Shown here one piece after another: positions 18,493 to 26,307 of a stretch of DNA of 64,000 bases. This DNA is from Bacteroidota bacterium (GTDB taxonomy: Bacteria; Bacteroidota; Bacteroidia; B-17B0; Aurantibacillaceae). Position 1 is the stretch's first letter; each line of letters begins with the position of its first letter. Below the pieces are notes generated by a model. The model ran no database searches, was not told the DNA's origin, and saw nothing but the letters and a program-made list of their open reading frames with translations. The position numbers and the translations under genes are program-made. Location: contig JAAFIQ010000012.1 of assembly GCA_013298715.1 (NCBI GenBank), positions 1 to 64,000 on the forward strand, given 5' to 3'.

Positions 18493-19686
18493 ATGAAAAA
18501 AAGTGCCATATTTTTCTTATCAACTCTTATCAGTGCAAATTTAATTTTTGCACAAAAAGCAAAAAAAACGAGTTTTGATTTTAAGCAAGAGATTCTGCCT
18601 ATTAAATTAATTCCAACTGACATTAAAACTTTTGATTACGCAATTATTAGCAATGAAGCTGATAAAAAAGAATTAGCGGAAATGGGTAATAAAATTAATA
18701 AGGTCTTTGGCGTTAAACCTACGTCACCTTCAACTAGGTTATTTAAAAGAATACATTTCGACCAGTTAAAAAATAGTTTTACTGCTCTGAAATATAAAGA
18801 CAATAAATCTTTTCTAGGCGTAATGGGAACGGCAAGTGGTTCAGGCACACTCCAGTCATATCAAAATGTAGATAAGTACACAGATGAAGCAGACATTTCT
18901 ATTACTATTGAATTTGGAAATTACGATCTGCCAAATAAAGAATTAAAAGATAATACCTACAATTTACAATTAAGTTTTCCATCAGCAAAATTTTCTATTA
19001 ATAACAATAAAACTAAAGAAAAAATAGAAGATTTATTTGTTTTTAAAAATTTATTGGTTTACAATTTCCCATTAAATTATAACCAAGGCTCCGCAACACC
19101 ATTATCATTTCCAAATAAATTAGCATTGGATAATGGTTTGAGTAACGCATTAAGTGCGGATCTTGATGAAAAAATAAGGCAATATCTATTTGATGCACTT
19201 ATTAAAGAAGTGGTAAATCATATTAATTATAACTACAATTTTAATGTAGTTAATACTACCTTTTATTTTGCCTACCCTAAAAACGAAAAGCTTATTGAAT
19301 ATAAAAATTCTGTTATGGAAATGGAAAAAGTAACAGAACTTATTACAAAAAACTCAAAAAGTCTAAAACATTTAAACTGGAACTTAAAGGAAATACAGGA
19401 TAAGACAAAAGATTTTATTGTAAAAATGGAAACTGCTCTAAAACTCTATGATGAAAAGGGTAAAGAGTTGGAAATGTCAGAAGAAATTGCAGAAGGTTTT
19501 AAACTAAATCTCGTAAGTGCCTATTGTTTAACTAACGATTTTGAAAAAGCGGCTAAACTTTATGAGCAACTAAAAAGTGCTAAATCTAGTTACGCAAATG
19601 AAGCGCAAGAAATAATTAATAGTGTAAATAAAGCTAATATTAACATTGATGTTTATAAAAAACTTTTTGGTTGGGGAGAATTATAA
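18493..19686 (+). CDS. Secreted protein of unknown function with helical C-terminus
   Basis: 397 residues from the ATG at 18493, which gives a clean signal peptide (MKKSAIFFLSTLISANLIFA); the frame extends ten codons upstream without a signal. Residues 40-270 look beta-rich and unlike any family I know. Residues 275-395 are helical, with a TPR-like pair (EGFKLNLVSAYCLTNDFEKA then AAKLYEQLKSAKSSYANEAQ). It stands alone, with a wide gap on each side and no toxin features. Its place inside the island suggests accessory origin. Confidence 0.65.
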   Translation: MKKSAIFFLSTLISANLIFAQKAKKTSFDFKQEILPIKLIPTDIKTFDYAIISNEADKKELAEMGNKINKVFGVKPTSPSTRLFKRIHFDQLKNSFTALKYKDNKSFLGVMGTASGSGTLQSYQNVDKYTDEADISITIEFGNYDLPNKELKDNTYNLQLSFPSAKFSINNNKTKEKIEDLFVFKNLLVYNFPLNYNQGSATPLSFPNKLALDNGLSNALSADLDEKIRQYLFDALIKEVVNHINYNYNFNVVNTTFYFAYPKNEKLIEYKNSVMEMEKVTELITKNSKSLKHLNWNLKEIQDKTKDFIVKMETALKLYDEKGKELEMSEEIAEGFKLNLVSAYCLTNDFEKAAKLYEQLKSAKSSYANEAQEIINSVNKANINIDVYKKLFGWGEL

Positions 19687-20303
19687 TAGTAAGCTCGCGG
19701 CTCTGAAGCGTTTGCAATCCTCCGATACTAAGTATTTTTAATACTATGACACACAGTAGGTTTAAAATTTAAAAGTAGAAAGAATACCGTAAAAAAATTT
19801 AAATTCATTTAAGAGCCTATTTAAATTTATGTTGAAATAAATATTAAAAGCAAAATAAACCGAATGTAATGAATAATTTATTTATTGTGGTCGTGTATCA
19901 AAAAATCACCTGGCTTTGTAACCAGTTGATTTTTAATATTCTTTGAGTTATTGAAAAATTAAAGTAGTACTTTTTGAAGGGTATATTGTTATCATTTTAT
20001 CGAAAAAAGTGGTTTAAAAAGAACGTAACTTACTGATACGGTTTTAGGTGTATCAAAAAATAACCTAAAAAAATGAGATTTTGCGGGGCTTTTAGAGATA
20101 TAAAAATTATGAATTGTAATTATTGTAAGAGAAAATGTATTTGTAGAGTGGGAGTTTAATTTTTTAATAATTTAAAAAAAAATGTTTATTTGTTTGGAAA
20201 ATATGCATAATTTTTGTAGTTTTAGTTTGTAAAAATTAAATACAACGTTCTTTCGAAAGTGCTTATTTTGTTAATGTTTGAGAGGTATTAACTTTGATAT
20301 GCT
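19687..20303 (+). other. 617-bp AT-rich region without a gene
   Basis: No supported gene on either strand. It holds a terminator-like hairpin at 19901-19934, and a motif GTGTATCAAAAAAT followed by ACCT that occurs twice (near 19893 and 20047). The last 100 bp lead into a diverged palindromic repeat and may contain the promoter of the downstream cassette. Confidence 0.6.
19901..19934 (+). terminator. Terminator-like hairpin
   Basis: A 13-bp stem with one mismatch (AAAAATCACCTGG / CCAGTTGATTTTT) and an 8-base loop, ending in T-rich sequence. It is 215 bp beyond the gene at 18493, so its link to that gene is uncertain. Confidence 0.45.
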
Positions 20304-20375
20304 CGGGTTGAATAACCGTCGCGAACAGTTGCGAAATGTCGGACACCGTTAGCTTGGCAATGGTCGTTCGCAACC
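20304..20375 (+). repeat. Palindromic cassette repeat, copy f (diverged left part)
   Basis: Left end is CGGGTTGAATAACCGTCGCG in place of the usual GGGTTACAAACCC, but GCGAACAGTTGCGAAA and the end GGTCGTTCGCAACC are kept. It directly precedes the nuclease-like tail. Confidence 0.75.
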
Positions 20376-20932
20376 CCGCCACTTTCAAGCAAATGGTAGG
20401 CGAAATTGAAGTAACATCTTTAGGTCAGAAATTAAAATTAAAAACAGTTTCGTTAGATGAATCAAGTGCGTCCTACATAGGCAAACTATTTGATGAAACA
20501 GTTGAAACGAGAATGGTTAACGCTTGGAAAACTAATAATTTTTCAGACTTACCAACTTCTGTTTCTACACAATTGCAAACCTTGAAAAGCCAAGGGTATG
20601 AATTAGCCGTAGAAGCTAAACTAACCATTAATGGTAAAAACCCTGTACCTGACTACTTGTTGATTAAGAAGACTGTTACACCGAATGGAGCTATATATGA
20701 TGCGAATAACGTTAAGTACATTGATTGTAAATATTTATGGGATTCTCCTTTTACCACTAGTCAGGCAGAAATTGTTAATAGTGTGACAAATAGTGGTGTG
20801 GCAAATACTATTGCCCCATTTGGTATTAGAAATGTAAATGATGTAGAAATAATTTTACCAAATACCGCTGTTAAAATTAAGTCGGTCGAAAAACTGACTG
20901 TTAATCAACAAATAGAAATGGTCATTCAATAG
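20336..20932 (+). CDS. Orphan toxin cassette with PD-(D/E)xK-like nuclease motif
   Basis: 198 residues; the first 13 or so are translated repeat, and the start at 20336 is only the first available ATG. There is no signal peptide or N-terminal domain, as expected for a stored toxin tip. From NPATFKQMVGEIEVTSLGQK on the sequence is unique here. The segment VPDYLLIKK ... VKYIDCKY has the layout of a PD-(D/E)xK active site (PD in the first strand, DxK in the next). A nuclease toxin is therefore plausible, though I cannot check the fold. A putative immunity gene follows 7 bp later. Confidence 0.55.
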   Translation: MSDTVSLAMVVRNPATFKQMVGEIEVTSLGQKLKLKTVSLDESSASYIGKLFDETVETRMVNAWKTNNFSDLPTSVSTQLQTLKSQGYELAVEAKLTINGKNPVPDYLLIKKTVTPNGAIYDANNVKYIDCKYLWDSPFTTSQAEIVNSVTNSGVANTIAPFGIRNVNDVEIILPNTAVKIKSVEKLTVNQQIEMVIQ

Positions 20933-20939
20933 TATTAAA

Positions 20940-21478
20940 ATGTATACAAGAGAAAGTATAACCGAATATGTTCAGAACGCTGTAAAAATGCAATTAAAAA
21001 AAATGGTTTTGTGCTTGATAATGAAAATGTGTACAATAAGTGCATTAAATATTATGATTGGGGTTACGATTATTGTTTTTTACCTCATGTACGTTTTCAG
21101 CCAGAGCATATTCTATTTAGCTTAACAGTTCATAGGAGGATTGATTTTATTGAAAAAATTTGGCAAGAATGGTCCAAATTAATTAATGTGAATATTGAAG
21201 ATCCAAACGATATCACAACATTTTATATTACTGAGAAAAATGCTTTTCCTGAAATGTTAACTGAAAAGTATTATGATGGTTATGGTTCTTTTGTTTTTGA
21301 AATATCAGAAGTAAGATTAAGTGATATTGAAAATGTCTTTGATTTTTGTTTTAATCAAAAAATAATTCCCAAACTATACTCATACAATAATTTAAACAAT
21401 CTTAATCATTTTATTAATAATCATTTTCAATTCAGTGAAGATATTCATGGCTTCTTAAATTACAACGGGTTAATTTAG
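20940..21478 (+). CDS. Putative immunity gene, frameshifted at an A8 tract
   Basis: The ATG at 20940, 7 bp after the nuclease-like frame, begins MYTRESITEYVQNAVKMQLK. That frame soon becomes nonsense and ends at 21125. The long frame (from ATG 21011) carries the rest: GFVLDNENVYNKC, KYYDWGYDYCFLPHVRF, and ends HGFLNYNGLI, about 155 residues. The two join sensibly if one base is added or a -1 slip occurs in the A8 run at 20996-21003, giving a single protein of about 179 residues. I do not know the family; the position after a toxin tip suggests immunity. The shift may be a sequencing error, true inactivation, or slippage. Confidence 0.6.
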
Positions 21479-21691
21479 AGAAGAATCATAATAGCAAAAC
21501 TTACTTCTTTTAGTGGCTATGAGGATCTATGTAATTACTTTAGAGAGTCATTTGATTGGTATAATGAAAATGGAAAAATAGAAGGACAAGAATATTTTTT
21601 AAATTATCCAATAGTTTTTGAAAAGGTTTACGAAAGACTTAAGAGTGTAGAGCCTTTAAAAAGCACAATACTACCTGATAAAAAGATTTAA
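21479..21691 (+). pseudogene. Open frame without start, in phase with the preceding gene
   Basis: Directly after the TAG at 21476-21478 the same frame stays open for 70 codons (IAKLTSFSGYEDLCNYFRES, then FDWYNENGKIEGQEYFLNYP ...) to the TAA at 21689. It has no ATG, GTG or TTG near its start. The composition looks like real protein. It may be the tail of a second immunity-like gene that lost its front, or be reached by readthrough. Confidence 0.4.
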
Positions 21692-21715
21692 TTGTCATAA
21701 TCCCTTGAGCCGCAC

Positions 21716-21820
21716 ATTTTTTGCAAAATGTTCCAAAATTGTTCGAAATTTCGAACAACAGAAAAAAGGAATTTGGTTAAATTTAAAACATAAATGAGAT
21801 AAAATTGATTGGTAAAGTTG
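21716..21820 (+). repeat. Intergenic block shared with 12636-12745
   Basis: Second copy of the block before palindromic repeat a. Here it includes a perfect 20-bp palindrome at 21739-21758 (TTGTTCGAAATTTCGAACAA); in the other copy only the left half is kept. Confidence 0.6.
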
Positions 21821-21896
21821 TTTTATATTTTTTGGTATTTTTTCTGGAGTTCTTCGCTTGGGCCGGCTCAAATGTACACTGTACATTTGCCCTACT

Positions 21897-21971
21897 CAGG
21901 GTTACAAACCCAGTTCGCGAATAGTTGCCAAACGGCTTTTGCGCAAATGCCTCAACGGACGTTCGCAACCG
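21897..21971 (+). repeat. Palindromic cassette repeat, copy g
   Basis: TCAGGGTTACAAACCCAGTT start and CGTTCGCAACCG end; the loop differs from all other copies. A separate AAATGTAC/GTACATTT inverted repeat lies at 21870-21887. No toxin tail follows, so this copy closes the island on the right. Confidence 0.8.
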
Positions 21972-22153
21972 CTTTTTTTTTTAAGCCTTACTATATTGTT
22001 TATATATTTTAACGTGTTTTAAGTAAGAGTTAATCTAGAATGATAGGGCTCTTTAGTCCTCCAGCTTGAAGATGTTGGGTGAGAATAATTAGACTCTTAC
22101 GAGGAATCCGTTTAACTTGGGAAAAAGCTGTTAAGTAATTTTTAATAAAGAGA
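21972..22153. other. Short intergenic stretch with inverted repeats
   Basis: No gene. GTAAGAGT near 22024 and ACTCTTAC near 22093 can pair across about 70 bp that contains smaller pairings (AGGG / TCCT), and AAGTAAT/ATTACTT bracket 22133-22159 at the end of the beta-barrel gene. It may be a structured RNA or only a decayed terminator. Confidence 0.3.
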
Positions 22154-24736
22154 TTACTTCAATAATTCCATTGCTTCTTGTAACGAAATAATTTCGTTTT
22201 TAAAGGTGGCAATAATAAATGCTTCGCCAAATCCTTTTGATTCTAAGTCCTTTCGATGCTTTTCTGCAGCATCATAATTATTAAAACTTCCATTTGTAAA
22301 CCTAATGCCACCGCTTGCTGTTGATTGTTTTTCAGTATCGGTTAAGTCTTTTGTTCTTGCTTCCATCAACTTTATAGCGGATGGAGTTTTTGCAATGCTT
22401 AGTTGTATTTTAAAAATTACTAATTTTTTATCTACTGAACTAAACATTTTTGTTTCATCTAAATCTTCTTTATAATTTTTCTCAACTGCTTTTGTTGTTG
22501 AGCTTAGCATTACACGTTTACCATCTTTATAAGCCGTTACAAAGGCATCGCTATAACCTTGTATTACTAAATCTGCACGTACTGATGCAGCTTGCTCTAT
22601 ACTTTTGTAACCTTTTGTAACATACCTATAGATACTCTCTCCAGTTTTTAATTCTAGTACCCCGGCACTGGTATTAAATACACTGGTACTGATTTTATTT
22701 TTAAATGCTCCTAACTGCACACGATAAACCACATCGTTTTTACTAAACGATTCCATGTTGTCTTCGTTTGCATCAGAATTATTACTGCTGCCATTATTAC
22801 TCCCATTGTTACCTGAATTATTAGCTACACCATTGCTGTTACTATTCCCGCCGTTATTAGTTCCATTATTTGAGCCATTATTCGTTCCGTTATTGCCACC
22901 ATTGTTGGTTCCATTATTTCCATTATTATTTCCGCCATTGGTGTTATTTCCATTCCCACCATTATTGCTTCCACCGTTGTTACCAGAATTATTACCACCA
23001 CCACTTACACTACCGTTATTATTTGCATTACCTCCACCGCTTAGTGTAGCAAGAGCCAATTCGTTTTCTTTTTTAATTTGTTCTTCAATTTCTTTCTCGG
23101 TTAATTGTATAATTTGTTTTCCTTTTAATTTTGATACACCTGCTCCTTTAATTCCATTTCCAATGTATTCATCTCTACGTCTAACTGCATTTTTAATTTT
23201 TTTGTATTCACCCGATGTGTAAACTACAGTTGTCCCGTCGTCTAAGGTTGTGCTTTTAATGTCGCCAATGCTCAATAAAAATGAAAGTTCATCGCTAGGT
23301 ATTGAGCCTGAGTAACGAATTAATTCAACGGTAAACAAATCTCTTTCAACATCCAATTTAGTTGCTTTCGTATTTAAGGCAAACGAATTTTCTATCACTT
23401 CAATTTCTTTATCTACACCCGTGCTATCATTCATGTATTGCGCATACCATTTAGCCCAATAATCATCCGTTTGCGCTACGCCTCTTCCATTTACTGGTGC
23501 GCCTAGTGGTGTTTCTAATTCATCATCACGGTAATTTGGTATACCGTCATTATCATCGTCTGGTGGGCACCCTTGCAAATTCACTTTTACGCCTGCTTCA
23601 GTTCCTGCACAATCATCACTCAAATCGGGCACACCATCTTTATCTAAATCCAATTTATCTAATGCTAACCAGAAAGAATCGCCTAGGGTATCTCTAACTG
23701 GTTTTTTCTTTTTAGGAAGTGGCTTTGCAATTAAATCGTATTGTAAACTCACCGATGTGTATGTAAAGTTATCACGCTGTTTTGTACCCTTTCTGCTCTC
23801 TATACTCTTGTTTGTGAGTCCATCAATATAATCTGTGCTGCTAAAAAAGTATTGAAAATTAATTTTAGCATCAATTCTGTTAGTAACTTTCATTGTAAAC
23901 CCAACTCCTATTGGCATTGCCCATGCACGTTCTTGATATTTTCCAAACCCATCTTTGTTAAGCTCTCTTATATCTGTTTCGTAAACATAATCGCGTTTTA
24001 AATCAATTGCATTTTGCGCACCAGCACTTCCTTCTGCCATATTTTTTATGCTACCATCACTCCAGTAATAATAGGTATTCCCATTTTTATCCTTTAAGTC
24101 TGTTTTACTTAAAAATTCAAATCCTGTAATTCCTAAGGATACAAAGGGCCTAACGGTATATCTGTCAGGAATAAAATTTCCAAAATCATAGAGTAAATTT
24201 AATCCACCTGCTCTAATTTCTGATTGAAAATTTTCTTGGCGGTTGAGCAAAAACTCGTTTGCCCCAAGTTTTCCAAACATCACATTAAAATTTAATTGTA
24301 GGTATCTTGATAGTCTTTGAGAAATTCCTAAGTCAAAGGCTGGTCTGGCTGTTAAAGGTAATTGAAAATGCTTTGAGTATATATCTCCAAAAAATCCTAG
24401 CCTACCTGCGCCAATACTAATTTTTGGTTTTTGTTTTTGGTCTGCTGTTTCAATTGGCTCATCTTCTTCCGATTTATTGCCAATAATATCATCTGCTTCT
24501 CTAAAATAAGGCTCGCCTTCTACTGTTTTTGTTGGAACTACTTGGGGATTTAAAATATTATATAAAGAATCACCAACTTTTTCTGGCCCTTTAACCATTC
24601 CTTCTGGCTCTTTTTCGTTAATGTAGTATTGCAGTAATTCTTCCGGACTCATTTTATTGAGAACGGCAGTATCTGTTTGTGCTTTTAAACAAAAGAAGCT
24701 AAAAATTGAGAAGATAAGTAGTACTTTTTTCAGCAT
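22154..24736 (-). CDS. Outer-membrane beta-barrel protein with TSP3 repeats and SPOR-like domains
   Basis: 860 residues. A signal peptide (MLKKVLLIFSIFSFFCLKAQ) is followed by a beta-barrel region (about 105-355) with alternating aromatic strands. Then come two thrombospondin type 3 calcium-binding motifs (DLDKDGVPDLSDDC and DDDNDGIPNYRDDE), a mixed region, an Asn/Gly-rich linker of about 90 residues (NNGSNNGTNN type), and two SPOR-like repeats (VVYRVQLGAFKNKI ...; KLVIFKIQLSIAKT ...). The build suggests an outer-membrane anchor that reaches into or binds peptidoglycan. The next gene on the same strand also ends in a SPOR-like domain, so the two may work together. No exact family name is claimed. 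Confidence 0.75.
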   Translation of the reverse strand: MLKKVLLIFSIFSFFCLKAQTDTAVLNKMSPEELLQYYINEKEPEGMVKGPEKVGDSLYNILNPQVVPTKTVEGEPYFREADDIIGNKSEEDEPIETADQKQKPKISIGAGRLGFFGDIYSKHFQLPLTARPAFDLGISQRLSRYLQLNFNVMFGKLGANEFLLNRQENFQSEIRAGGLNLLYDFGNFIPDRYTVRPFVSLGITGFEFLSKTDLKDKNGNTYYYWSDGSIKNMAEGSAGAQNAIDLKRDYVYETDIRELNKDGFGKYQERAWAMPIGVGFTMKVTNRIDAKINFQYFFSSTDYIDGLTNKSIESRKGTKQRDNFTYTSVSLQYDLIAKPLPKKKKPVRDTLGDSFWLALDKLDLDKDGVPDLSDDCAGTEAGVKVNLQGCPPDDDNDGIPNYRDDELETPLGAPVNGRGVAQTDDYWAKWYAQYMNDSTGVDKEIEVIENSFALNTKATKLDVERDLFTVELIRYSGSIPSDELSFLLSIGDIKSTTLDDGTTVVYTSGEYKKIKNAVRRRDEYIGNGIKGAGVSKLKGKQIIQLTEKEIEEQIKKENELALATLSGGGNANNNGSVSGGGNNSGNNGGSNNGGNGNNTNGGNNNGNNGTNNGGNNGTNNGSNNGTNNGGNSNSNGVANNSGNNGSNNGSSNNSDANEDNMESFSKNDVVYRVQLGAFKNKISTSVFNTSAGVLELKTGESIYRYVTKGYKSIEQAASVRADLVIQGYSDAFVTAYKDGKRVMLSSTTKAVEKNYKEDLDETKMFSSVDKKLVIFKIQLSIAKTPSAIKLMEARTKDLTDTEKQSTASGGIRFTNGSFNNYDAAEKHRKDLESKGFGEAFIIATFKNEIISLQEAMELLK

Positions 24737-24834
24737 ATCAATGCACTAAAAATACTATTTTTTTTTGAGAAAATTGATATATTTTTATGGGAGTTGGTCG
24801 AAAATTGAGGCGAATAATTAGGGCAATAAAAATG

Positions 24835-26223
24835 TTACCTAAACCATTTTTGGTTTGCTATCATTAATGCTTCTTGCACAGTTACTCGTTTTCCTTGATT
24901 ATATGCTACAACAAAGGCACCAGAAATACCGTTGTTTGATTTTACATAATCGCGTTTGTAGTGAGCATCTTTGTATTGCGGGTAGCTACCAATCATAAAT
25001 TTTGAAAGGCCATCAGCCATATCGCTATTAATTTTATCGCTTAATTTATGAATTGCTTTTAATTTCCCCGCTGTAACAGCCCCGCTATACGCACCAATTT
25101 GAACTCTAAAGTTTACTTTTCCATCAACTTTAGATACTGGCTCGCTTTTTAAATTAGCGCTCGCGTTAACTGGCTCTTTAATTTCTGTTTTGGTTTCTGT
25201 TGTTGAATTATCAGACTTATTTGTGCCGCTTTGGTTTGAATTATTCGTTTCTGTACCTTTATTTGGTGTGCTTATGTTTGAGTTATTGTCGGTTGTATTT
25301 GTAGCAATAGCCTCTACTTTAAATTCAATAGTCTCGCTTGGTACTTTATATTTTTTACTTTGATTTTCTTCTAGATAAGCATATTCTGCATTGAGCGGAT
25401 AACTCAGGTTTTTTGTAGAACTAACAAAGTAAGAAATTTCTAAATCCTCTTTCTCAGGAACGTTCACCCAAACAAATTTTACTTTACCGTCGGCCACCGA
25501 AAAACTTGAACCCTCTGTTTTGTCGGCTTTTGCGGTTATTCCTTCCACTAAATCATCGCTATAACGTGCAAAACCTTTAGTTGAGAATTTTTTAATCTTC
25601 ACATTAATTAAATATTCGTTTGGATTGGTTGATTTAGTAATTGTTCTTACAACATTAATTGAGGCTAAAGGCTCGCCATTACTTGCTGTTGGGTTTGCCA
25701 CTGTTGTTGTAGAGTTGGCAGTATTATTTGAACTAGTAGTTGAAGTACCGCTGGTATTAGTAGGAGGTTCGTTGTTTGCAATAGCTCCAGAATTTTCTCC
25801 TACATTCATTTCAAATGGTGTCATTTCTACAATCTGCTTCGCATTATTTTCTACATACGAATATTTTGCCGAAATTGTTTTTGCGCCGTTGGCATTTGCG
25901 CCAGTAATTAAATTAAAAGTTACAATTAAGTCTGCATCTGAAGGAAGCGATGCCCAAACCCATTTACCTATGCCCTCAACAAATGTAAAATCTGCACCAT
26001 TGTTATCAATTTCTGAAATAGTAATGCCTTCCGGGACTTCAACCTGTAGTTTTGCAAAACCTCCTTGGCTTCCTTTAGCTACCTTTAGCTCTACTTTTGC
26101 GGTTTGGCCAGCATTTAGGCTCTTTGGAAAATTATTTGTGATTGTAATTCCACCATCTCCTGAAAATAAACTGTAAAAAAATACAATCAATACATTTACA
26201 AATGCTAGTATATAATTTATCAT
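24835..26223 (-). CDS. Envelope protein with two beta-domain repeats and a C-terminal SPOR-like domain
   Basis: 462 residues. An N-terminal hydrophobic segment (ILAFVNVLIVFFYSLFS) acts as signal or anchor. Two related domains of about 110 residues follow, one near 27-140 (VEVPEGITISEI ... KWVWASLPSDADLIVTF) and one near 185-305 (DDLVEGITAKAD ... KFVWVNVPEKEDLEISY), each followed by a Ser/Thr/Asn-rich linker. The end (VNFRVQIGAYSGAVTAGKLK ... GAFVVAYNQGKRVTVQEALM) is SPOR-like and resembles the repeats of the protein at 22154. It lies 98 bp upstream of that gene on the same strand, probably in one operon. Confidence 0.7.
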   Translation of the reverse strand: MINYILAFVNVLIVFFYSLFSGDGGITITNNFPKSLNAGQTAKVELKVAKGSQGGFAKLQVEVPEGITISEIDNNGADFTFVEGIGKWVWASLPSDADLIVTFNLITGANANGAKTISAKYSYVENNAKQIVEMTPFEMNVGENSGAIANNEPPTNTSGTSTTSSNNTANSTTTVANPTASNGEPLASINVVRTITKSTNPNEYLINVKIKKFSTKGFARYSDDLVEGITAKADKTEGSSFSVADGKVKFVWVNVPEKEDLEISYFVSSTKNLSYPLNAEYAYLEENQSKKYKVPSETIEFKVEAIATNTTDNNSNISTPNKGTETNNSNQSGTNKSDNSTTETKTEIKEPVNASANLKSEPVSKVDGKVNFRVQIGAYSGAVTAGKLKAIHKLSDKINSDMADGLSKFMIGSYPQYKDAHYKRDYVKSNNGISGAFVVAYNQGKRVTVQEALMIANQKWFR

Positions 26224-26307
26224 GTTACCAAAAATAGAACTTGCTCTAGCGCTTTGTAATAGGGCTACTCAAGTTTTAGTAACAGCAAAATGTTAATGGA
26301 ACGATGG

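Noticed and set aside
22755-23222. Leucine/proline-rich plus-strand frame
   Set aside because: Antisense of the Asn/Gly linker of the beta-barrel protein.
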